DNA of 64,000 nt from CALLMM01 sp964429855 (lineage in GTDB: Bacteria > Armatimonadota > Chthonomonadetes > Chthonomonadales > CAJBBX01), in the NCBI GenBank assembly GCA_964429855.1, contig CAYSDM010000003.1, forward strand, positions 1 to 64,000, given 5' to 3'. Each line of letters starts with the position of its first letter. Within the stretch, counting starts at the first letter, position 1. The notes beneath the pieces are model-generated. The model worked only from the letters and a program-made list of their open reading frames with translations. It was not told where the DNA came from and did no database searches. Positions 35,296 to 44,038 of the stretch are shown piece by piece. The position numbers were made by a program, and so were the translations under genes.

Positions 35296-36321
35296 ATGCC
35301 GCCCATGATACGAATCCAGAACCTTCGAAAAGAGTACAAGGATCTGGTAGCCGTGAGGAATCTGAGTCTGGAACTGGAACCGGGAGATATTTTCGGCTTT
35401 ATCGGTCCGAATGGAGCCGGCAAGACCACCACGATTAAGATGCTCGCCACTCTTCTAACTCCCACGCATGGTACTGCGTTCATTGACGGGGTAGACGTGG
35501 TGCGTTATCCGGAGGCAGTGCGCTCCATCGTCGGTTATATGCCGGACTTTTTCGGGGTCTACGATGATATCAAGGTCTGGGAATACCTCGATTTCTTTGC
35601 GGCGGCCTATCGGATTCCGCGCGCAAAACGCGCACAGATCATTGATGATGTTTTGACGCTGACCGATCTTAATGTGAAGAAGGAGGCGTATGTCGAATCG
35701 CTGTCGCGGGGCATGAAGCAGCGGCTCTGCCTGGCAAAGACGCTGGTGCATGATCCGAAGGTTCTCCTGTTGGATGAGCCTGCCTCCGGACTCGATCCCC
35801 GCGCGCGTATAGAGATCAAGGAGCTTCTGAAAGAGCTTCGATCTATGGGAAAGACGATTATTGTCTCCTCGCATATCCTGCCGGAACTGGCGGACTTCTG
35901 CAATAAGATCGGTATCATCGAGAAGGGAGAATTGATCATTGCGGGCGATGTCAATGACATCATCCTTCAGGTGAGTGGACACCACACGCTCGAAGTGCGA
36001 ATTCTGGACGATAACACGCCGGAGCCATCACAACTGAACATCGAGTCGCTGGCGGCACAGCCCCCGCAGGAAGGTGGGGTCGCGGTAAAATCCTCGGCGG
36101 AACTGGAGCGCGCGATGGCAATCCTGAAAGCGCAGCCTGGCGTGGATGAGGTCAAACAGGGCGATGGGATGCTCCTGGTCCACTATGTCGGCGAACCCAA
36201 TCAGGAGTGGCAGATACTGAAAGCGCTCATACAGAACGATGTCAAAGTCCTCTTCTTCGGCACACAGGAGACCGATCTGGAAGATATCTTTATGCGCGTC
36301 ACCAAAGGCATCGTCTCCTAA
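35296..36321 (+). CDS. ABC-2-type transporter ATPase (GldA/CcmA-like)
   Basis: The 341-residue ATPase has Walker A GPNGAGKTT, Q-loop region GYMPDFFGVYDDIKVWEYL, signature LSRGMKQRLCLAKTL, Walker B VLLLDEPASGLDP and H loop IVSSHILPE. After about residue 215 comes a 120-residue C-terminal domain typical of ABC-2 ATPases. ATG at 35296 with AAGGAGA upstream. It is followed without a gap by its second permease (stop 36321, start 36322), so it energises the two flanking permeases. Confidence 0.94.
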   Translation: MPPMIRIQNLRKEYKDLVAVRNLSLELEPGDIFGFIGPNGAGKTTTIKMLATLLTPTHGTAFIDGVDVVRYPEAVRSIVGYMPDFFGVYDDIKVWEYLDFFAAAYRIPRAKRAQIIDDVLTLTDLNVKKEAYVESLSRGMKQRLCLAKTLVHDPKVLLLDEPASGLDPRARIEIKELLKELRSMGKTIIVSSHILPELADFCNKIGIIEKGELIIAGDVNDIILQVSGHHTLEVRILDDNTPEPSQLNIESLAAQPPQEGGVAVKSSAELERAMAILKAQPGVDEVKQGDGMLLVHYVGEPNQEWQILKALIQNDVKVLFFGTQETDLEDIFMRVTKGIVS

Positions 36322-38091
36322 ATGCGTACACCACGCCTTTCTGTAACCACCATGCTCCGATTACCAGTCCTGAGATTTGAAAACCCGGTGCTTATGAAAG
36401 AGATGCGCGTCAGAATGCGCGGCTCGCGAGCCTACTGGATTCTCTCAGGATATCTGACCTTCCTCTCGATGATCCTGTTCTTCAACTACCTCAACTGGTG
36501 GAACGAAGCCGTCTCCTCCGGCGGTTTTTCCGGCAGCGCTCGCATGGGACAGGTTTTTTTTCAGTGGATTTCGACCACACAGGCTTTTCTGGTAGTTTTT
36601 ATCACTCCCGCGATCACCTCCGGCGCTATCACCATCGAAAAGGAGCAGCGCACGCTGGAGATGCTGGAGATGACCCGGCTTTCTCGCGGTAGCATCATAC
36701 TGGGTAAAATTCTATCTGCGGTGGGGTTTGTCGCGCTCCTGATCGTCTCTTCACTGCCTTTGACCTCGATCTGTTTCTTTCTGGGCGGCATTTCTCCGGA
36801 GCAGGTTCTCTTCACCTACCTGTTGATGTTGTGCGGATGCCTCATAACCGCCTCGATCGGCATCGTCTGGTCAGCGATCTCCCGAACAAGTTCTCTCTCT
36901 ATCGTTGCTACTTATGCCACGCTCTTAGTTCCTCTGCCGGTGTTAGCTATCCTGATTGCGATCCTGCAGGAGACGCGGATTACCGTTGTCAGCGACTGGA
37001 TGTGGATCATTCTGGGAATGTACGGGGTCTCCACACCGGGGGGGGAGTCTACGACGGAGCGTGACTTTCTTCAGATGTGGAACGCCAGCCACTTCTATGG
37101 AATGATTGTGCCGGACTGGCTGGTTCTGGTTATCGTCTATGGTCTCACCTCCCTGCTTCTGTGTCTGGTTGCAACCGCCTACCTCGAGCTATATCCAGAA
37201 AAGAAAGCGCCGAAACTCCGCCTGGTTACTCTGTCGCTTCTGATAGTCCACTGTTTTTTTCTTTACGGCGCGCGTTTCTCGATCTATGGCAGTCTCTCTT
37301 CTTATGACCTCTCGATGTATGCGGCTTCCTCTCCCCTGCCCGCGCTCCTGATCTATCCAATGCTGTTCATCCTGATGTTGATCCCTCTCTTCGGTTCAGG
37401 TATCGTCTCGCGCGAATCCCTGAACAGCCCCGGACGATATCTGCTGCAGGGATGGATGCCTGTCGGTTGGAGAAACGGTACGCTGGCATCCGGGCTTCCA
37501 TTTCTTCTGATCCTGTTCCTACTATCGCTATTGATGTATGGAGCCAGTTTTCTGCTGATAGGACAGCCCGGAGCGCTGATCACGGGTGCACCGAATATTC
37601 CGGGGAAGCCTCCGGGAGTCATGCCATCGCTTCCCCATCTTGTGATCCTTCGCGAAATCAGCATCACGATGACTTCCGCGATCATCGGAATCTTTTCGGT
37701 CTCTTTCCTCCTCTCTCTCATCATCCGCAACAGATGGGCTGTCATGGTGATTATGTATGTAATGCTCATTGCTCTGGCGATATTTCCCGCCTTCAGTTAT
37801 GCGAACTCCACATCCACCTTTGGTTTTGCAGCAAGCACTGAACTATTTGTAAATCTCTTCTACCTTAATCCGCTGGCATCCATGGCAGAGTCTATTCTTA
37901 GCATCACTCCACCTGATTATAAGAGGTATCTCCTGTTTGGAAGCTATCCCTCCTGGCTGGTTACAACCGTCTGTTATCTTTTTATTACAGGATTTGCTAT
38001 CATACTATCTGTCGTTGTCGTAATATTGAGGAGAAATTCTGAAAAACCTGTGACAGACGCGCCGGAAACCCTCAAGATGGAGATGATATGA
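36322..38091 (+). CDS. ABC-2-type transporter permease (large, about 12 helices)
   Basis: The 589-residue protein has about 12 membrane helices in two similar halves. The ABC-2 signature is GAITIEKEQRTLEMLEMTRLSRGSIILGKILS. The N-terminal RFENPVLMKEMRVRMRG matches the small permease's start. No signal peptide. Start directly abuts the ATPase stop and the stop overlaps the next gene by 4 bp (ATGA), so the unit is tightly coupled. The substrate is unknown. Confidence 0.88.
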   Translation: MRTPRLSVTTMLRLPVLRFENPVLMKEMRVRMRGSRAYWILSGYLTFLSMILFFNYLNWWNEAVSSGGFSGSARMGQVFFQWISTTQAFLVVFITPAITSGAITIEKEQRTLEMLEMTRLSRGSIILGKILSAVGFVALLIVSSLPLTSICFFLGGISPEQVLFTYLLMLCGCLITASIGIVWSAISRTSSLSIVATYATLLVPLPVLAILIAILQETRITVVSDWMWIILGMYGVSTPGGESTTERDFLQMWNASHFYGMIVPDWLVLVIVYGLTSLLLCLVATAYLELYPEKKAPKLRLVTLSLLIVHCFFLYGARFSIYGSLSSYDLSMYAASSPLPALLIYPMLFILMLIPLFGSGIVSRESLNSPGRYLLQGWMPVGWRNGTLASGLPFLLILFLLSLLMYGASFLLIGQPGALITGAPNIPGKPPGVMPSLPHLVILREISITMTSAIIGIFSVSFLLSLIIRNRWAVMVIMYVMLIALAIFPAFSYANSTSTFGFAASTELFVNLFYLNPLASMAESILSITPPDYKRYLLFGSYPSWLVTTVCYLFITGFAIILSVVVVILRRNSEKPVTDAPETLKMEMI

Positions 38092-39788
38092 CACCGGATA
38101 TATCGCTTGAATACAGGCTAAACTCTGCCTGTCGACGAGTGCGAGGGCTGATTTCGCTTCAATGGATGGCGAAAACGCTTTTCTGGACGACGCTCGCCTG
38201 TGTGATCTGGCTGCTCCTGTCGCGCCTGGCATGGGTAGCGGAGCCAACAGTCAACGCCATCGTCGGTCTGTTGACAACTGCCGGACTGATCGGGTTGATC
38301 GTCGGAGTGACGCGGAAAATCTCGCCGATGGACATTGCGCGTCTTACCGATACCCGCTCAGACCTGAAAGAGAGACTATCTACGGCGGTTGAACTCCATC
38401 AGCGAGGAAAAGACAGTCCGATTGCGCGCGCGCAGATAGCAGACGCCGGGGAGCATATTCAGGGGCTGAATTTTCGCCGCGTCTTCCCGTTCCGCGTCAC
38501 CCATGAAATGATCGGTTTTCTGATACTGACAGTAATGCTGTTTGGCGTCTTCTTCCTGCCCACCATGCCTCTCTTCTGGTCGAAAGAGCGGAAACAAGAG
38601 ATGGAAGAGGTTAAGAAGCAGGGCGTGGCCCTGGAGAAGCTCGCTCGGGAACAGGAGAAAAAAGCCTCTGATCAGAATCTTTCCGAATCCCGTAAAGCCG
38701 CGCAGGAGATGAAGAAGCTGGCGGAAGCGATGCGAAAGGGCGAGGTGGACAAAAAACAGGCGATGGTACAGATGCAGAAGCTGACTCGAAAAATGGAGGA
38801 GCAGCAGAAGCGTCTGGCATCCGCCAACGCCCCGGAGAAAAAGACGCTCGAACAGGCGGCTCAGGAAGCGAAGCAGGCTCTTGATCAGCGACAGAAACAG
38901 ATCGAAGAGGCGATGAAGGCGAAATCCGCTCAGGAAAAAGCCAGCCAGAAAAAGCCTCCCTCGCAGAACTCCAACCAGCCGCAGCAGAATCAGAAAGCCC
39001 AAAACAGCCAGGGAGAGAAACAGAAGCCTTCGGAATCTATGCAGAAGTCTCAGCAGGCGATGAACGAGTTCACGCAGGCCATGGAAAAGCAAGATGCCAG
39101 ATCTCAGAACGAAGCTCTGCAGAAGCTTGCGGAACAGTTGCAAAAGGGGCAGATGAGCCGGCAGGAGATGAAGCAGCTTCAGCAGCAGATTCAGGATATG
39201 GCAGACGCCCTGAAAGGAACCAGTCAGGATCAGGTTTCCAGGCAGCTTCAGGAGATTGCCAGTCAGATGCAGCAGCAGAAGCTCGATCCTCAGTCTATGA
39301 AGAAGCTCGCAGAGGCGATGAAGAAGGCAGGACAGACCTGTCAGAGTTGTCAGCAGGGATCCATGGACGCCAAACAGCTTCAGGAGTTGGCGAAAGCGCT
39401 GCGGGACGGAAAACTGCAGCTTGCCCGGGGAGAACGAATGGTCCCCGCAAAGCAGCCCGGACTGAGCAAAGGACAGAACCCGCAGGGAATGCCGGGGAAA
39501 GGATACAGCCCGTTCGGTCATGTCAATAATCCTTCACCGGACATGCGGACAGGAAAAGTAGCCAACAACCCGCCCAACACTAAAATAAAAGGGCAGCGCA
39601 GGAAACCGAGCAGCGATCCAACCATCACCTATCGCGGCGATCCAGAGCGGGGCGTGAAGTCTGGAACCCCCTACTATCAGGTCTACACCCAGCAGCGAAG
39701 CGCATCGGAAAACCCGGTGAACCGAGAAAACATTCCGGCGGCTTATCGCAAACAGGTCAAAGACTATTTCGAGAGCATCAAGCCATAA
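38088..39788 (+). CDS. Membrane protein with long Gln/Lys-rich coiled coil, MoxR-cluster type
   Basis: The 566-residue protein has two N-terminal helices (about 28-70), a third near 145-165, then about 300 residues of Q/K/E/A-rich coiled coil (176-450) and a basic C-terminal region. The last 40 residues (PYYQVYTQQRSASENPVN...IPAAYRKQVKDYFESI) resemble the C-terminal motif of DUF4175-like proteins next to MoxR/BatA genes. A cysteine pair TCQSC sits in the coiled coil. Probably a membrane-tethered scaffold projecting outward. Overlaps the large permease gene by 4 bp and precedes the MoxR gene by 24 nt. Confidence 0.8.
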   Translation: MTPDISLEYRLNSACRRVRGLISLQWMAKTLFWTTLACVIWLLLSRLAWVAEPTVNAIVGLLTTAGLIGLIVGVTRKISPMDIARLTDTRSDLKERLSTAVELHQRGKDSPIARAQIADAGEHIQGLNFRRVFPFRVTHEMIGFLILTVMLFGVFFLPTMPLFWSKERKQEMEEVKKQGVALEKLAREQEKKASDQNLSESRKAAQEMKKLAEAMRKGEVDKKQAMVQMQKLTRKMEEQQKRLASANAPEKKTLEQAAQEAKQALDQRQKQIEEAMKAKSAQEKASQKKPPSQNSNQPQQNQKAQNSQGEKQKPSESMQKSQQAMNEFTQAMEKQDARSQNEALQKLAEQLQKGQMSRQEMKQLQQQIQDMADALKGTSQDQVSRQLQEIASQMQQQKLDPQSMKKLAEAMKKAGQTCQSCQQGSMDAKQLQELAKALRDGKLQLARGERMVPAKQPGLSKGQNPQGMPGKGYSPFGHVNNPSPDMRTGKVANNPPNTKIKGQRRKPSSDPTITYRGDPERGVKSGTPYYQVYTQQRSASENPVNRENIPAAYRKQVKDYFESIKP

Positions 39789-39812
39789 AAATACATTTCA
39801 CCGGGAGTCTGG

Positions 39813-40826
39813 ATGGAAAGCAAGGAGATCGAACAGCAGGCAGTCGCATTCAAAGAGAGTTTTCTGCGCGTCAAAACAGAGGTTCAGAAGGTAATTGTCG
39901 GTCAGGAAGAGATCATACAGGGCGTATTGACCTGCGTGCTCTCCGGCGGTCACGCTCTGCTCGAAGGCGTTCCGGGACTGGGCAAGACGCTGCTGGTTCG
40001 CACACTGGCACAAGCGAACGACCTGAAGTTCTCACGCATTCAGTTTACGCCTGACCTGATGCCCGCCGACATTTCGGGAACGAATATTCTTGTCGAATCC
40101 GCCAGCGGAGCGAAAGAGTTTCGCTTTCAACCGGGCCCCGTCTTTGCGAACATTGTGCTCGCGGATGAGATCAACCGCGCCACACCGAAAACGCAGTCTG
40201 CCATGCTGGAAGCCATGCAGGAACACGCGGTAACCGTTGCTGGAGTCCGTCATAAGCTGGAGCAGCCCTTCTTCGTCCTTGCTACACAGAACCCGATAGA
40301 GATGGAGGGAACCTATCCGCTTCCGGAGGCGCAGCTTGATCGCTTTATGTTCAAGTTACTGGTTAAATCCCCCACTTTCGAGGAGTTGTCCGCCATCGTA
40401 GACCGTACCACCGGGATCGAAACCGACCCGGTGACCCCTGTCATTGACGGGAAAACCATTATCGCCATGCGACATCTTGCGCGACAGGTTGAGATAAGCA
40501 CCGATGTTCGCGAGTTTGCCATCCGGCTGGTTCTTGGCACCCATCCGGAAAGCGAAATCGCGCCCGAACAGGTGCGTAAGTTTGTGCGGTTCGGTTCCAG
40601 TCCGCGAGGGGCGCAGGCGGTTGTTCTCACCTCAAAAGTGCGCGCGCTCGTCCAGGAACGTGTAAATGTCGCCTATGAGGATCTGATCGCGGTCGCGAAA
40701 CCGGCGCTGCGTCATCGAATCCTGCTCAACTTTGAGGGAGAGGCGGAAGGAATCTCCACCGATTCGCTGGTTGACAGCATCATTGCACGGGTGCGCGAAG
40801 ATTCAAAGGTCAAACTCAATGTATAA
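39813..40826 (+). CDS. MoxR-family AAA+ ATPase
   Basis: The 337-residue ATPase has Walker A GVPGLGKT (52-59), Walker B VLADEINRATPKTQSAMLEAMQE, sensor 1 FVLATQNPIEMEGTYPLPEAQLDRFMF and sensor 2 SPRGAQAVV. MoxR proteins act as chaperones that assemble or activate VWA-domain or membrane complexes. The usual partners DUF58 and BatA-type VWA genes are missing here; instead it is between the coiled-coil membrane protein and a rhomboid protease. Family call very firm. Confidence 0.95.
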   Translation: MESKEIEQQAVAFKESFLRVKTEVQKVIVGQEEIIQGVLTCVLSGGHALLEGVPGLGKTLLVRTLAQANDLKFSRIQFTPDLMPADISGTNILVESASGAKEFRFQPGPVFANIVLADEINRATPKTQSAMLEAMQEHAVTVAGVRHKLEQPFFVLATQNPIEMEGTYPLPEAQLDRFMFKLLVKSPTFEELSAIVDRTTGIETDPVTPVIDGKTIIAMRHLARQVEISTDVREFAIRLVLGTHPESEIAPEQVRKFVRFGSSPRGAQAVVLTSKVRALVQERVNVAYEDLIAVAKPALRHRILLNFEGEAEGISTDSLVDSIIARVREDSKVKLNV

Positions 40827-40847
40827 CCGTCCTTTGTAGAATATCCT

Positions 40848-42065
40848 ATGCTTCTTCCCTACACCAGTGACAGACCTCCCAAAAACACGCCTGTTCTCGT
40901 TCCGATCCTGATTCTCGCCAACTTTTTCGTGTTCGGAATAACCGCAGTGATGATCTGGCATAGAGGACCGGAAACTCCGGTCCTCTGGTATGCCAATCTG
41001 AGCCTGGTTCCCAACTCCCTGCTTTTCTACTCGCCGGTCACCTACGCATTCCTTCACGAAAGCGCGGTTCATCTCTCCGTCAATATGCTGTTTCTGTATG
41101 TCTTCGGGAGCAGCCTGGAAGATGTCTTCGGGAAAGCGCGATTTCTGGGTCTCTATATCGGATCCGCTATACTGACAGGAATGCTGCAGGTCGGAATGGT
41201 CTTTGTGATCCCTGGAGCCGATAGAGGAATGCCCATTCTGGGAGCGTCCGGAGCGATCTCCTCTCTGGTTGGCATCTTTGCCGTGCGCTTCTATCGTTCG
41301 CGCATTCGCTTCATCGGTCTTCCCTTTCGCATTCCGGCGGTCGCGCTGCTGGCAATGGTTCTGATAGGAGAGATGGTCTTCCTTTTGTGGGAATTAGCGC
41401 GCCGTGTAACGGCAGACGGATTGACGGATGGTGCGCAGTCCACCGCGCACTGGGCGCATATTGGCGGCTTCATTCTGGGGATGATCTTCGCGCAGATGAC
41501 CCGTCAGGTGCGAGCAGGTCAGCGTGAATATCTCGCCGCCGATGCACAGAAGGAGATGGAACAGGGTTCCCCTCTCTCTGCCGCCCGTCGCTGGCAGGCG
41601 ATCCTGCGCGATCACCCAGATAACATGGAGGCGGAAGCGGAGATCGGGAAGGCATGGGCGCTGGCGGGTGATAAGGATCAGAGCATTCTGCACTACAAAA
41701 AGGCGATACAGGGCTACTTCCAACAGGGCAATAAACGTGATGCGGTCATACGTTATCGTGAGATGTCAGAACTGTATCGCGAGATAAAACTGGAAGCGCC
41801 GCTCCTTTTCGCGGTCGCCAGCGCGATGGAGGAGCAGGGAGACGCGCAGTCTGCTCTGTCCACCTTCGAGAAGATAACGACCTCTTATCCGCAATCCCAT
41901 GAGGCGGAAATGGCAGCATTGCGAACGGGAGTTATTCAGTTAAAGCGTCTGAATGATCCTGAACAGGCTGCGCGTCAGTTTGAAATCTTTCTGAAGCGGT
42001 TCCCTGAATCGGATTTTCGCAAGTTTGCCGAGACTATGCTTCAAGAAGCCCGAGGCAAGAGCTAG
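40848..42065 (+). CDS. Rhomboid-family intramembrane serine protease with C-terminal TPRs
   Basis: The 405-residue protein has a six- to seven-helix rhomboid core. HLSVN (H75...N79) gives the oxyanion residues, S134 (LGASGAISSL) and H204 (AHIGGF) the catalytic dyad. Residues 230-400 are TPR-like repeats (AEAEIGKAWALAGDKDQSILHYKKAIQG), placed in the cytosol. Rhomboids cut membrane helices of partner proteins. The TPR part could recruit the MoxR or TPR proteins of the same cluster. 21 nt after the MoxR gene; last gene of the cluster. Confidence 0.9.
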   Translation: MLLPYTSDRPPKNTPVLVPILILANFFVFGITAVMIWHRGPETPVLWYANLSLVPNSLLFYSPVTYAFLHESAVHLSVNMLFLYVFGSSLEDVFGKARFLGLYIGSAILTGMLQVGMVFVIPGADRGMPILGASGAISSLVGIFAVRFYRSRIRFIGLPFRIPAVALLAMVLIGEMVFLLWELARRVTADGLTDGAQSTAHWAHIGGFILGMIFAQMTRQVRAGQREYLAADAQKEMEQGSPLSAARRWQAILRDHPDNMEAEAEIGKAWALAGDKDQSILHYKKAIQGYFQQGNKRDAVIRYREMSELYREIKLEAPLLFAVASAMEEQGDAQSALSTFEKITTSYPQSHEAEMAALRTGVIQLKRLNDPEQAARQFEIFLKRFPESDFRKFAETMLQEARGKS

Positions 42066-42245
42066 GATATTCTATCGGGTGTTGCAAGAGCAAAGTTTCC
42101 TACTTCTGCCATCGAAACCTGAATTCGCCTTACCAGCAAACTCCACAAGGTACAATATTGGTAATGCTGTTCTCTAGCGTCGGAGCCAGCCGCGACAACC
42201 TGAATACCACCATCACACCTGTACATGTGGATAGGAGATATATCT

Positions 42246-43976
42246 ATGTCCAGATTAGAGTCCTATAAAGAGGCGAAGCTGCCCATTCCTGCGCGCATGT
42301 TGAAATGGAACTTCTACGGAGAGGGTTTAGACAGCCTGCATGTCGAAGAGGTCGAAGTCCCCAAACATGGACCCGATGAGCTTTTAATCCGACAGGACGC
42401 CTGCGGTCTCTGTTTCTCCGATACGAAAGTCATCGCGCTGGGCGCGAATCACCCGCGCATGGTGGGGAGAAACCTTCAAACCGATCCGGTGACGCTGGGG
42501 CATGAGGTCTCCTGCACGGTAGTGAGTGTCGGCGAAAATCTGAAAGAGCGCTTTCGTGTGGGCGAACGTTTCATTATTCAGGCGGATGTCTTCTATAAAG
42601 GCGTCTCCATGGCATACGGGTATGCAATCTCCGGCGGGCTGGCGGAGTACAGCGTCATTCCCATTGAGATGATTGACGGAGACGAGGGCTGTTACCTGCT
42701 TCCCATCCGTCGGGAAGACGGCTATGTGGAAACAGCGCTGGTGGAACCCTGGGCATGTGTCGTTGCCGCTTACAATCAGGCGCATCGTGAAGGGATCAAA
42801 CCCGGCGGGCATATGCTGGTTCTCGCCGGTGAGGGAGCGGAAGAAACGGACTGGACAGACGCCCTACCAGTAGACAGTTCCCCGAAAATTCATATTATAA
42901 GCGTGAACGACCGTGTGATCGAGAAGATAGCCAGTCTTCTCTCGAATGCAGGCAGCCTCACCGTGTATTCAGAGGTGGAGGACTGGAGCGCGTTGAAGTC
43001 CGATGTCACCGGCGGCGCAGGGTTCGACGATATTCTGGCGCTGGGAGATATCAGCCCGGAGATAGTTGAAAAAGCGGCAACCACGCTGGCAAATCACGGC
43101 ATCGTGAATATGGTTGGCAGCGGAAGTTTTCCCCGAAAGCTCTCTCTGGACATCGGACGAGTTCACTACAACTGGCACTACTATCTCGGCACATCCTCTA
43201 ACCGCATCACTGAATCATATCGAGAAACTCGAAACGCCGATCTGGTAGAAGGCGGGCTTGCATGGTTCATCGGAGCCGGAGGACCGATGGGTCAGATGCA
43301 TGTACAACGCGCTGTTCTGCACCCTCATCCACCGCGTCTGATCCTAGCGACCGATATTGACGCCGAACGGCTTCAAAGCGTGGTGGATCGCCTGGGGAAT
43401 GCGGCGCAAGAGCGCGAGATCCAGCTCATCACCCTGAATCCGAAAGAGATGTCTCCCGATGCCTTTAACGATGAACTGAACAGGCTAAGCGAGAGGCGTG
43501 GATTCGATGATATTGTCTCGCTGGTTCCGGTGTCTGCGCTTATCGAACATGCAGCGGACTATCTCGCGGATGGCGGCTGGTTAAATGTTTTCGCGGGAGT
43601 GGCGAGAGGAACGATGGCATCTCTGGATGTCAACGCAATCAAATCGAAACGGGTGAGATATATCGGCAGCAGCGGCTCCTCCATCGCCGACATGCTGCAG
43701 ACGCTTGAGAAGGTTGAGTCAGATGAACTCTCCACGAACGCATCGCTGGCTGCCATCGGCGGGATGCGTGCGGCTAGAGAGGGCATCGCGGCCGTAAAAG
43801 ATGGACGATTCCCCGGCAAGACTCTGATATTCCCGCTCATTCCCGACCTTCCGCTGACTCCTCTCTCGGAATTGAAGAACGTCTACCCAACGGTGGCGGA
43901 GAAGCTTAAAGACGGGCGATTCTGGACGCAGGAGGCGGAAGAGGAGCTGCTTCGTCTTACGGTTTGCGCAGATTAG
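42246..43976 (+). CDS. Zinc-dependent alcohol dehydrogenase-like protein with two Rossmann domains
   Basis: At 576 residues this is much longer than usual medium-chain dehydrogenases (about 350-400). Residues 10-180 are the GroES-like catalytic domain with the zinc motifs GLCFSDTKVI and LGHEV. Then come two consecutive cofactor-type domains: the first (about 185-330) has lost GxGxxG (LAGEGAEETDW), the second (about 335-500) keeps FIGAGGPMGQ. The blocks starting at GFDDI (residues 259 and 419) are clearly similar, showing internal duplication. It may act on a sugar phosphate or polyol, like SorE-type reductases; substrate unknown. ATG at 42246 has AGGAG 8 nt upstream; an ATG at 42225 lies over that site. 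Confidence 0.85.
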   Translation: MSRLESYKEAKLPIPARMLKWNFYGEGLDSLHVEEVEVPKHGPDELLIRQDACGLCFSDTKVIALGANHPRMVGRNLQTDPVTLGHEVSCTVVSVGENLKERFRVGERFIIQADVFYKGVSMAYGYAISGGLAEYSVIPIEMIDGDEGCYLLPIRREDGYVETALVEPWACVVAAYNQAHREGIKPGGHMLVLAGEGAEETDWTDALPVDSSPKIHIISVNDRVIEKIASLLSNAGSLTVYSEVEDWSALKSDVTGGAGFDDILALGDISPEIVEKAATTLANHGIVNMVGSGSFPRKLSLDIGRVHYNWHYYLGTSSNRITESYRETRNADLVEGGLAWFIGAGGPMGQMHVQRAVLHPHPPRLILATDIDAERLQSVVDRLGNAAQEREIQLITLNPKEMSPDAFNDELNRLSERRGFDDIVSLVPVSALIEHAADYLADGGWLNVFAGVARGTMASLDVNAIKSKRVRYIGSSGSSIADMLQTLEKVESDELSTNASLAAIGGMRAAREGIAAVKDGRFPGKTLIFPLIPDLPLTPLSELKNVYPTVAEKLKDGRFWTQEAEEELLRLTVCAD

Positions 43977-44038
43977 TATCTTGAGAAGACGGAAGTCGCG
44001 AATTTATAACGGAACTTGACGACTCATTGAGGAGTGAC

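Noticed and set aside
38630..39400. Apparent DNA repeat array of CAGAAG-like triplets
   Set aside because: The repetition is at amino-acid level (coiled coil) with varied codons; no regular unit as in CRISPR or tandem repeats.
38376..39521. 381-residue Leu-rich frame antisense to the coiled-coil protein
   Set aside because: It is the reverse image of the repeated Gln/Lys codons (CAG/AAG gives CTG/CTT); no start context or family.
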